Source of the DNA: an uncultured Lachnospiraceae bacterium
GTDB taxonomy: Bacteria > Bacillota > Clostridia > Lachnospirales > Lachnospiraceae
Assembly (NCBI GenBank): GCA_947629525.1
Contig: CANREB010000026.1
Coordinates: forward strand, 1-37,202
Reading direction: 5' to 3'
DNA: 37,202 bases
The translations under genes and the position numbers were made by a program. Below, piece after piece: positions 1 to 6,723 of the stretch. The notes under the pieces are model-generated. The model saw only the letters and a list, made by a program, of their open reading frames with translations. It searched no databases and was not told the origin of the DNA. Every line of letters starts with the position of its first letter. Within the stretch, counting starts at the first letter, position 1.

Positions 1-815
1 CATCAACGCTTAACCTGTATGAACATCAGTCCACTTTCAACCCGAATATGCCCGTCCGGGGGCTGCTGTATTTTGCAAAACTGTATGAAACGTACATCAA
101 GCAGCACAGTCTAAACATATACGGACATAAACTCGTCCAACTGCCAAGACCACAGTTTATCATCTTTTATAACGGCAGAGATGAATATCCTGATGAAATT
201 GTCTTGAAGTTATCGGACGCGTTTGTTCCCACTTCAAACGCTACAGAAGATGCCGCGTTGGAATGCCGTGCAAAAATGCTCAACATTAACTACGGACATA
301 ACCGCACCCTGCTTAATACTTGCCGCCGTCTGCATGATTATTCTTACTTCATAGCGAAAGTAAATGAATACGCAGACAGTGGCTTAACAATGGAAGAAGC
401 GGTAGATAATGCAGTAGACTTATGTATAAAAGAAAACATTCTGGCAGATATTTTAATCAAATGCAAAAGTGAGGTGTCAAGTATGTTACTTACAGAATTT
501 GACGAAAAGTTATATAAAAAGTCGATATATAAAGAGGGCTACGAAGATGGCGTAAGCGAAGGCTACGAGCGTGGCGTAGGTGACGGACATAGACAAGGCT
601 ACGAGCGTGGCGTGGACGAAGGCTATGGACGTGGCATAGATGAAGGACACAAACTCGGAGCAGATGAAGCACGCGAGCAAGACTTAATGAACAGCATATC
701 AATGCTAAGAAGCATTGGCATACCTGATAACAGGATAGTCAGCCTCATTGCCGAGAATTATTCAGTTAAGGAAGAAGATATATTAAAAAAGATAAACGAG
801 CCGAATAAGATATAA
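1..815 (+). CDS. Rpn/PD-(D/E)XK nuclease family protein, 5' end cut by window
   Basis: The reading frame is open from base 3, so the methionine at 48 is internal and the N-terminus lies outside the window. The visible start contains Tyr-Glu-His-Gln-Ser, the (E)xQ variant of the PD-(D/E)XK core, followed by a Pro-x-Arg-Gly-Leu-Leu-Tyr-Phe segment typical of Rpn/YhgA-like proteins (recombination-promoting nucleases, often annotated as transposases). The middle is helical. About residues 160-210 (counted from the Met at 48) are Gly/Glu/Arg-rich 12-residue repeats of the form GY-ERG-x-DEG, the usual Rpn tail, and a short helical C-terminus follows. Rpn proteins act on DNA, perhaps in recombination or phage defence; the target of this one cannot be inferred. 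A hairpin terminator follows at 858-893. Family assignment is confident, function less so. Confidence 0.85.
   Translation, partial: STLNLYEHQSTFNPNMPVRGLLYFAKLYETYIKQHSLNIYGHKLVQLPRPQFIIFYNGRDEYPDEIVLKLSDAFVPTSNATEDAALECRAKMLNINYGHNRTLLNTCRRLHDYSYFIAKVNEYADSGLTMEEAVDNAVDLCIKENILADILIKCKSEVSSMLLTEFDEKLYKKSIYKEGYEDGVSEGYERGVGDGHRQGYERGVDEGYGRGIDEGHKLGADEAREQDLMNSISMLRSIGIPDNRIVSLIAENYSVKEEDILKKINEPNKI
559..613 (+). repeat. 19-bp direct repeat, period 36 bp, inside the Rpn tail
   Basis: A 19-base sequence starting AAGGCTACGAGC occurs at 559-577 and again at 595-613, exactly 36 bp (12 codons) apart. A third, degenerate copy follows. The repeats encode the Gly-rich tail of the Rpn protein and could expand or contract in frame by slippage or recombination. 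Confidence 0.8.
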
Positions 816-857
816 CACATAACTAAATTCATAAACAGTATAATCAATACGTATAAT

Positions 858-893
858 AAAAAGGCAACATTTTAATTAAAATGCTGCCTTTTC
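858..893 (+). terminator. Rho-independent terminator after the Rpn gene
   Basis: AAGGCA at 861-866 pairs with TGCCTT at 885-890. An A/T-rich inner stem follows (CATTTTAA with TTAAAATG, one A/C mismatch between the two), and the downstream arm runs into a short T tract. It lies 43 bp past the stop codon. Confidence 0.7.
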
Positions 894-935
894 CCATATC
901 GGGCAAAAACACTCATTTTCCCTCAAATAAAAATA

Positions 936-965
936 TTTACATATCCCCCCAATAGTCTGTATAAT
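936..965 (+). promoter_or_regulatory. Candidate promoter for the GH27 gene
   Basis: TTTACA (936-941) and TATAAT (960-965) are separated by 18 bp. Transcription from here would start near 972 and give a 5' untranslated leader of about 190 nt containing the 1018-1094 hairpin and the poly-C tract. No closer promoter is visible. Confidence 0.55.
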
Positions 966-1017
966 AAATTTAGCGATCCCCCTCACTGCTTATACCGAAA
1001 ATCTGCTATACAACACA

Positions 1018-1094
1018 GAATTTAGCCAAAATATACAAAATAAGAGGTGCATTGCGACAGCAGCACCGCGTTTTTGTATATTTTGACTAAATTC
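1018..1094. promoter_or_regulatory. Long inverted repeat in the GH27 leader
   Basis: Bases 1018-1040 are the reverse complement of 1072-1094 with a single mismatch (22 of 23). Inside, GGTGC (1046-1050) pairs with GCACC (1063-1067) around a 12-base loop. The RNA would form a stem of about 28 pairs with one internal loop. No T tract follows, so it is not an ordinary terminator. It could be a regulatory leader structure, an RNase target, or a small inverted-repeat element. I do not recognise a riboswitch family. Confidence 0.7.
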
Positions 1095-1106
1095 GTACGT
1101 CTTACG

Positions 1107-1117
1107 CCCCCCCCCCC
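1107..1117 (+). repeat. Homopolymer of 11 C upstream of the GH27 ribosome binding site
   Basis: Eleven consecutive C residues lie 30 bp upstream of the AAAGGAG site in an otherwise A/T-rich leader. A run of 8 C occurs again inside the coding region at 1189-1196. Tracts this long are prone to replication slippage. Confidence 0.9.
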
Positions 1118-1163
1118 AAAAAGTCACCCATAACACAAGCGCTATGAAAGGAGACAAACCAAT

Positions 1164-2450
1164 ATGAATAAAAACGATTTCGCAAAAACCCCCCCCATGG
1201 GGTGGAACAGCTACGACTATTACGACACCACAGTAAATGAAGCTCAAGTGAAAGCAAACGCAGACATTATGGCTGAACAGTTAAAAAAATTCGGCTGGGA
1301 ATACATTGTAGTCGATATTGAATGGTACGCAAATGACGCGGGAACGATGCGTGATAAATTCCAGTACATCCCCTTCGGAGATTTGGAGATAGACGAGTAT
1401 TCACGCCTGCAGCCAAGCCCGAAAAGATTTCCGTCATCGACAGGCAAAAAAGGATTTAAGCCGCTTGCCGATTATGTGCATAGTCTGGGACTTAAATTCG
1501 GAATACATATAATGCGCGGAATACCAAGACGCGCTGCTGAAGCACATTCAAAGGTTCTCGGCACGGATGTCACTGCTGATATGATAGCGGATCCGTCGTC
1601 AGTCTGCGGATGGAACCCCGATATGTACGGGGTACGCAACAGCGCCGCAGGTCAGGCATATTACGACTCGATCATACAAATGTATGCGGACTGGGGCGTT
1701 GATTTTATCAAATGCGACGATATATGTGACAGTTGGCTTTACCGAAATGACAGCTTTTCAGGATGGCATGAAACACAGATGCTTCATAAAGCCATATTAA
1801 AGACAGGCAGACCGATAGTGCTCAGCCTTTCACCGGGACCCGCTCATATAGACCGTGCATGGCAGTACTGTGAAAACGCGAACATGTGGCGCATAACAGA
1901 CGATTTTTGGGATAATTGGGAACTGTTGAAGAACATGTTTTGGCGTTGTGAGATGTGGCAGGATCATGTAAAGGCAGGATGCTTCCCAGACTGTGACATG
2001 CTGCCGCTCGGAAAACTCGGAGGCGGCTTCGGAAACGGTGAATGGGACTGCCGTTTTACATATGACGAACAGATGACAATGATGTCGCTTTGGTGCATGT
2101 TCCGCTCGCCGCTGATGCTTGGGGCGGAGCTTACAAAGCTTGATGAGCGGACGCTTAAACTTATCACAAATGAGGAACTTCTTGGGCTTTTGGACGAAAA
2201 CTGCAGAGGACGGCAGCTTTTCAGGGATGATGAAAAGGCGGTATGGAAAAACGAAAACAAAATGACGAAAGCGGAGCATATCGCGTTTTTTAACCTGTGT
2301 GATGAAAACAGGACATTTGAGTGGAGGCTTGGCGGTGAGTACGGGCTGTACGATATTTGGAGCGGTGAAAGGAGCAGTACCTGCGGCGGGAAGATAACGG
2401 CGGATGTAAACGCACATGGGGTAAAGCTTTACAGGATAGATAAAAAATAA
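1164..2450 (+). CDS. Alpha-galactosidase, glycoside hydrolase family 27
   Basis: This 428-residue protein has the GH27 layout: an N-terminal Pro-Pro-Met-Gly-Trp-Asn-Ser-Tyr signature, a TIM barrel, then a C-terminal beta-sandwich. The expected nucleophile is Asp185, in the Phe-Ile-Lys-Cys-Asp-Asp strand. The expected acid/base is Asp247, four residues after Arg243 in Arg-Ile-Thr-Asp-Asp. The family removes terminal alpha-galactosyl units (some members act on related sugars such as beta-L-arabinopyranose), so the exact substrate is open. There is no signal peptide, so the enzyme should be cytoplasmic and act on imported oligosaccharides. AAAGGAG at 1147-1153 supports the ATG at 1164. Codons 9-11 lie in a run of eight C (1189-1196), where a one-base slip would destroy the frame. 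The next promoter region starts directly after the stop, so the gene is probably monocistronic. Confidence 0.88.
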   Translation: MNKNDFAKTPPMGWNSYDYYDTTVNEAQVKANADIMAEQLKKFGWEYIVVDIEWYANDAGTMRDKFQYIPFGDLEIDEYSRLQPSPKRFPSSTGKKGFKPLADYVHSLGLKFGIHIMRGIPRRAAEAHSKVLGTDVTADMIADPSSVCGWNPDMYGVRNSAAGQAYYDSIIQMYADWGVDFIKCDDICDSWLYRNDSFSGWHETQMLHKAILKTGRPIVLSLSPGPAHIDRAWQYCENANMWRITDDFWDNWELLKNMFWRCEMWQDHVKAGCFPDCDMLPLGKLGGGFGNGEWDCRFTYDEQMTMMSLWCMFRSPLMLGAELTKLDERTLKLITNEELLGLLDENCRGRQLFRDDEKAVWKNENKMTKAEHIAFFNLCDENRTFEWRLGGEYGLYDIWSGERSSTCGGKITADVNAHGVKLYRIDKK

Positions 2451-2500
2451 AAATGATTGCAGAACTTTGTTTAATTTTTATCATAATTATGTTAGGATAT

Positions 2501-2520
2501 TATAGTAAGCACGATCGTGC
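2501..2520 (+). promoter_or_regulatory. -10 box and 12-bp palindromic operator before uxuA
   Basis: TATAGT (2501-2506; alternatively TATTAT at 2498-2503) is followed at once by the perfect palindrome GCACGATCGTGC (2509-2520), which would cover the transcription start. The -35 region is A/T-rich and poorly defined. A dyad in this place suggests repression by a dimeric regulator, perhaps hexuronate-responsive (GntR or LacI family). No regulator gene is in the window. Confidence 0.5.
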
Positions 2521-2561
2521 ATGTATTTGATAACGGTAATAGGATAAGGGGGACTTTCATT

Positions 2562-3629
2562 ATGGAGATGACATTAAGATGGTACGGAAGCAAGTATGAC
2601 ACTGTCACTTTGGAGCAGATAAGGCAGATACCGGGCGTAAAATCGGTCATAACCACGCTGTATGACGCGAAAGCGGGTGATGCGTGGGAGGCGGACGACA
2701 TACGCGCACTGAAATCGGAGGTAGAGGCGGCAGGACTGAAAATAGCAGGTATAGAGAGCGTCAATATACATGATGCGATAAAGGTAGGTTCGCCCGACAG
2801 GGAAAAATACATAGAGAATTATATCACAACGCTTGAACGCCTCGGCAAAGAGGACATACATATGGTCTGTTATAATTTTATGCCTGTATTTGACTGGACG
2901 AGGACGGAACTTGCGAGAAAGCGTCCCGATGGTTCGACTGTGCTTGCCTATACTCAGGAGGCGGTCGATGCGATAGAACCCGAGAAGATGTTTGAAAGCA
3001 TATCGGGCGATACGAACGGCAGCGTGATGCCCGGATGGGAACCTGAACGTATGGAGCATGTAAAAGAGTTGTTTGAGTTATATAAGGATGTTGACGATGA
3101 GAAGCTCTTTGCGAACCTTAAATACTTTTTGGAACGTATAATGCCGACATGTGACAAATATGATATAAATATGGCGATACATCCCGACGATCCCGCATGG
3201 AGCGTATTCGGGCTGCCGCGCATTATAATCAACAAAGAAAACATTCTGCGCATGATGAAAATGGTAGATGATCCTCATAACGGAGTCACATTCTGCTCAG
3301 GCTCATATGGCACTAACAGGGAAAATGACCTTCCCGATATGATAAGGTCACTCAAAGGCAGGATACATTTTGCGCATGTGAGGAACCTTAAATTCAATTC
3401 CCCGACTGATTTTGAGGAAGCCGCGCATTTGTCAAGCGATGGAAGCTTTGATATGTACGAGATAATGAAAGCATTGTATGATATAGGCTTTGAAGGACCT
3501 ATCCGTCCTGACCACGGACGTATGATATGGGGCGAAAAGGCTATGCCCGGATACGGACTGTATGACAGGGCGCTTGGAGCGGCATATCTTAACGGGCTGT
3601 GGGAAGCCATTGAAAAGAGTCGGAGGTAG
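2562..3629 (+). CDS. uxuA: Mannonate dehydratase
   Basis: The protein (355 residues from this start) dehydrates D-mannonate to 2-keto-3-deoxygluconate in hexuronate catabolism. The N-terminus Met-x-Met-Thr-Leu-Arg-Trp-Tyr-Gly matches UxuA, as do the Val-Cys-Tyr-Asn-Phe-Met-Pro-Val-Phe-Asp-Trp-Thr-Arg segment, the metal-ligand region His-Pro-Asp-Asp-Pro, and the late His-Val-Arg-Asn and Arg-Pro-Asp-His-Gly-Arg motifs. The frame stays open upstream to a GTG at 2517, but AAGGGGGA at 2546-2553 sits at the right distance from ATG 2562, and the upstream codons overlap the putative operator. Three bases separate it from the next gene, so the two should be cotranscribed. It is cytoplasmic and metal-dependent. 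The first pathway enzyme, uronate isomerase, is not in the window. Confidence 0.95.
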   Translation: MEMTLRWYGSKYDTVTLEQIRQIPGVKSVITTLYDAKAGDAWEADDIRALKSEVEAAGLKIAGIESVNIHDAIKVGSPDREKYIENYITTLERLGKEDIHMVCYNFMPVFDWTRTELARKRPDGSTVLAYTQEAVDAIEPEKMFESISGDTNGSVMPGWEPERMEHVKELFELYKDVDDEKLFANLKYFLERIMPTCDKYDINMAIHPDDPAWSVFGLPRIIINKENILRMMKMVDDPHNGVTFCSGSYGTNRENDLPDMIRSLKGRIHFAHVRNLKFNSPTDFEEAAHLSSDGSFDMYEIMKALYDIGFEGPIRPDHGRMIWGEKAMPGYGLYDRALGAAYLNGLWEAIEKSRR

Positions 3630-3632
3630 CAT

Positions 3633-5246
3633 ATGTTAAAACTGACAAACGAGGGCGTATTTGGCAACGGCAATGCGGACAAATGGCAGGAGGCAGGCTA
3701 TATCATCCCGCAATTTGACAGGGACGGGATGATAAAGGAAACAGACAAAGCGCCTGTATGGGTACATTTCGGAGCAGGCAATATATTCCGTGCATTTCAG
3801 GCAAATGCCGTACAGAAGCTGCTTGACAGCGGCAGGATGAAGGCGGGCGTCATAGCTGTTGACGGGCACGGAGGAGAGGTTATCAAAAAGGTATACCGTC
3901 CCCATGACAATATGAGCATACTTGTGACGCTCAAGTCGGACGGCACTATGGAAAAGAAAGTGATAGCGAGCGTAGCCGATACACTCATAGCGGACAGGAG
4001 TGAAGCGCAGGATGTCGCAAGGCTTGGTGAAATTTTTGAAAACAACAGCCTGCAGATGGTAAGCTTCACGATAACCGAGAAAGGTTATAATCTTACTGAT
4101 GCTGACGGGAAATTCTTTGACGATGTGGAAGCCGATTTTGGAAGAAAACCTGACGATAGTGTCAGTTATATGGGGATAGCGGCTTCGCTTCTCTACAGGA
4201 GATTTAAGGCGGGGGCAAAGCCGATAGCGATGGTAAGCATGGACAACTGTTCGCATAATGGTGATAAACTTCGCGGCGCTCTGTGCGAGTTCGCAAGGCG
4301 TTGGGAACAGGCAGGGTTGGTACAAGAAGGCTTTACATCGTATATGGAGGACAAAAGCAGGGTAAGTTTTCCATGGACTATGATAGATAAGATAACACCG
4401 CAGCCGCATGAGGAGGCGGAAAAGCTGCTTAGCGATGCGGATGTCAGGGAGCGCGTGGTGACTTCGCGCGGTACGCGCGCGGCTGCGTTTGTGAACGCGG
4501 AAGAGTGCGAGTATCTTGTGATAGAGGATGATTTCCCAAATGGCAGACCGCCGCTTGAAGAAAGCGGGATAATCTTTACGGACAGGGAAACAGTGGAGCG
4601 CGCCGAGAGGATGAAGGTGTGTACATGCCTTAATCCGCTGCATACGGCGCTTGCGGTATTCGGATGTCTTTTGGATTATGACACTATCTGCTCAGAGATG
4701 AAAGATCCGCTTCTGAAAAAGCTTGTAGAGCATATCGGATATGACGAGGGAATGCCCGTAGTCGAGAAAGTAGACGTTCTTGACCCGAATAAATTTATAG
4801 ACGAGGTGTTGAACAAGCGCCTTGTCAATCCGTTCCTGCCCGACACGCCATGGCGGATAGCAACTGACACATCGCAAAAGCTGCCGATACGTTTTGGCGA
4901 GACTATCAAGGCATACCAAAAGTCGGATGTACTTGATGTCAAGGAATTAAAGTACATTCCTCTTGTTTTTGCGGGGTGGCTAAGGTATCTTATGGGGATA
5001 AACGACAAAGGCACGTCCTTTGAGCCGAGTCCCGACCCTATGCTTGAAACGCTCTGTCCTTATATGAAAAAAGTCAGCCTCGGCGACACCGACATTCACG
5101 ATAAAGTGTACCCTGTACTTTCTGACGAAAAACTGTTCGGGGTAGATCTGTACGAAGCGGGTCTTGGAGAACTGACGGAAAGATATTTCATACGGATGAA
5201 CGAAGGCGAAGGGGCGGTTGAGAAAACTTTAAAAAGTATTTTTTAA
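3633..5246 (+). CDS. uxuB: Mannitol dehydrogenase family protein, probable fructuronate reductase
   Basis: This 537-residue member of the long-chain polyol dehydrogenase family has an N-terminal nucleotide-binding region with Val-His-Phe-Gly-Ala-Gly-Asn-Ile-Phe-Arg (about residues 45-54). The family's Asn-rich motif appears as Ser-Met-Asp-Asn-Cys-Ser-His-Asn-Gly, and the catalytic region appears as Cys-Leu-Asn-Pro-Leu-His-Thr. The family interconverts mannonate/fructuronate, tagaturonate/altronate or mannitol/fructose. Lying three bases after uxuA, this one most probably reduces D-fructuronate to D-mannonate with NADH and so supplies the substrate for UxuA. The ribosome site GGAGG overlaps the end of uxuA. 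The specificity is inferred from the neighbour; a tagaturonate or mannitol enzyme cannot be excluded from sequence alone. Confidence 0.85.
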   Translation: MLKLTNEGVFGNGNADKWQEAGYIIPQFDRDGMIKETDKAPVWVHFGAGNIFRAFQANAVQKLLDSGRMKAGVIAVDGHGGEVIKKVYRPHDNMSILVTLKSDGTMEKKVIASVADTLIADRSEAQDVARLGEIFENNSLQMVSFTITEKGYNLTDADGKFFDDVEADFGRKPDDSVSYMGIAASLLYRRFKAGAKPIAMVSMDNCSHNGDKLRGALCEFARRWEQAGLVQEGFTSYMEDKSRVSFPWTMIDKITPQPHEEAEKLLSDADVRERVVTSRGTRAAAFVNAEECEYLVIEDDFPNGRPPLEESGIIFTDRETVERAERMKVCTCLNPLHTALAVFGCLLDYDTICSEMKDPLLKKLVEHIGYDEGMPVVEKVDVLDPNKFIDEVLNKRLVNPFLPDTPWRIATDTSQKLPIRFGETIKAYQKSDVLDVKELKYIPLVFAGWLRYLMGINDKGTSFEPSPDPMLETLCPYMKKVSLGDTDIHDKVYPVLSDEKLFGVDLYEAGLGELTERYFIRMNEGEGAVEKTLKSIF

Positions 5247-5249
5247 TTA

Positions 5250-5278
5250 TTGAAAAGCTTTTTCGCATTGGCTATAAT
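5250..5278 (+). promoter_or_regulatory. Strong sigma-70-type promoter for the chemoreceptor gene
   Basis: TTGAAA (5250-5255) and a perfect TATAAT (5273-5278) are exactly 17 bp apart, starting four bases after the uxuB stop. The predicted start is near 5285, about 35 nt before the ATG. No terminator for the uxu operon was seen before it. Confidence 0.85.
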
Positions 5279-5320
5279 AGAGCTGTACATTAATAAATAA
5301 AACAGGGAGAAGGGAATGCT

Positions 5321-6667
5321 ATGGAAAACAAAACCTATAAAAAAGTATCTGTGATAATTAAGATAACAATTATAATGCTGCTTGTTCTGATTGTGGTATT
5401 CGTCATCAACAATCTTGTTGTGTGCCGTCTCGTTGAGGCAAGCATAGCGGCTGCTGCGGGAATATCCAAGGAAGTGGCGTCAGCCGCTGCCAGAAAAGCG
5501 GTATTAAGGCTGTCTGCCGTGAGCCTGCTTGTAGGGATAGCTACTATAGCCATACTTGCGGCAATCCTTGAATTTATGCTTGTCAAGCCGCTAAAAATTG
5601 CTGTGGCGGAAATACATAGAGTGGCAAGGTATGACCTGACGGAAGGCAATATGGCATCGGTAAGGGCGAATACCACGCGTACTGATGAGATAGGCAGCAT
5701 ATGCAGAAATATCGTGCTTATGCAGGATAACCTGAAAGAAATAGTAGGCGAGATAAACAGTTCTTCAAATACGCTGATAAACAGTGTGAACACTATTTCA
5801 GAGAGGACGGGGCAGGTAAAAAATTCATCCGATGAGATAACAAATACAATGAATGAGCTTGGGCGCGGTGCAATGTCACAGGCGGAGGAGACTTCCAAGG
5901 GCGCAGGCGAGGTCAAGAACCTTGACGAGCTTATAGTAAGGAACCTTGACGACACCAAGAATTTACGCGGGAACGCGGATGAGATGGACAGGGTCAAAAA
6001 CGACGGACTTGCCGCGATACACGATCTTATCGAAAAAACAGCCAAGAGCCGCGAGAGCATAACCATTGTGAAAGAAGCAATGGAACAGAACAATGAACAG
6101 GCTCAGAAGATAGAGACGACAAGCCAGAAGATCAACGATATCGCGGATCAGACAAATCTGCTTTCATTGAATGCGGCTATTGAGGCGGCGCGTGCGGGAG
6201 AAGCGGGACGCGGTTTTGCGGTAGTAGCGGAAGAGATCAGAGGTCTTGCCGAAGAAACGAATACGCTTACCAACGAGATAGGCGGAATTATTCAGGAGCT
6301 TCTTGAAAAGACTGCCGATGCTACAAGAAATATGGAGGATATGGAAGCGATATTCGAGCAGCAGGAGCAGAGCGTTGAAGAGACAAGGAATAAATTCATA
6401 CAGATAGAGTCATGCCTTGGGAGCGTCAAGTCGAGCGTTGATACTTTATATGAGTCAAGCGACAATATGATGACGAGCAAGGAAGTGATAGTGAAGATGA
6501 TCGAGGGCTTGTCCGCGACAAGTGAAGAGAACGCGGCAGGTACACAGGAGGTACTTGCGGCGGTAGATACGCAGGGCGGAGTCATTTCAGATCTTGCGGG
6601 AATGAGCAGCGAGCTTTCACAGGTGGCACAGGCGCTAAAAGAGCAGGCTGATAAATTTAAATATTAA
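5321..6667 (+). CDS. Methyl-accepting chemotaxis protein with no extracellular sensor domain
   Basis: This 448-residue receptor has TM1 at about residues 10-34, an external loop of only about 30 residues (35-63), TM2 at about 64-88, a HAMP domain at about 89-140 and a long cytoplasmic coiled coil. The conserved signalling tip at about 270-315 contains [18 protein letters not shown], where CheW and CheA bind. The usual 150-250-residue ligand-binding domain is missing. It may respond to membrane state, intracellular cues or a partner protein, or act as a scaffold in mixed arrays. AGGGAGA at 5304-5310 supports the start. The gene stands alone between its own promoter and terminator, and the next gene, on the other strand, is also a signalling protein. 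Confidence 0.93.
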   Translation: MENKTYKKVSVIIKITIIMLLVLIVVFVINNLVVCRLVEASIAAAAGISKEVASAAARKAVLRLSAVSLLVGIATIAILAAILEFMLVKPLKIAVAEIHRVARYDLTEGNMASVRANTTRTDEIGSICRNIVLMQDNLKEIVGEINSSSNTLINSVNTISERTGQVKNSSDEITNTMNELGRGAMSQAEETSKGAGEVKNLDELIVRNLDDTKNLRGNADEMDRVKNDGLAAIHDLIEKTAKSRESITIVKEAMEQNNEQAQKIETTSQKINDIADQTNLLSLNAAIEAARAGEAGRGFAVVAEEIRGLAEETNTLTNEIGGIIQELLEKTADATRNMEDMEAIFEQQEQSVEETRNKFIQIESCLGSVKSSVDTLYESSDNMMTSKEVIVKMIEGLSATSEENAAGTQEVLAAVDTQGGVISDLAGMSSELSQVAQALKEQADKFKY

Positions 6668-6677
6668 GTCCAAACAT

Positions 6678-6711
6678 AAAAGGAACCCAAAGTTAAATGG
6701 GTTCCTTTTTT
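6678..6711. terminator. Bidirectional rho-independent terminator
   Basis: AAAGGAACCCA pairs with TGGGTTCCTTT around an eight-base loop, with an A run on the left and a T run on the right. It lies between converging genes (stops at 6667 and 6724) and can end transcription from both sides. Confidence 0.9.
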
Positions 6712-6723
6712 AATGTTTAATAA

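Noticed and set aside
1830..2417. 195-codon open frame on the minus strand opposite the GH27 gene
   Set aside because: Antisense shadow; the plus-strand protein has all family motifs and the minus translation shows none.
3636..4643. 335-codon open frame on the minus strand opposite the uxuB-like gene
   Set aside because: It lies wholly inside a clear protein family member, has no ribosome site, and its translation shows no recognisable fold. It is a shadow of biased codon use.
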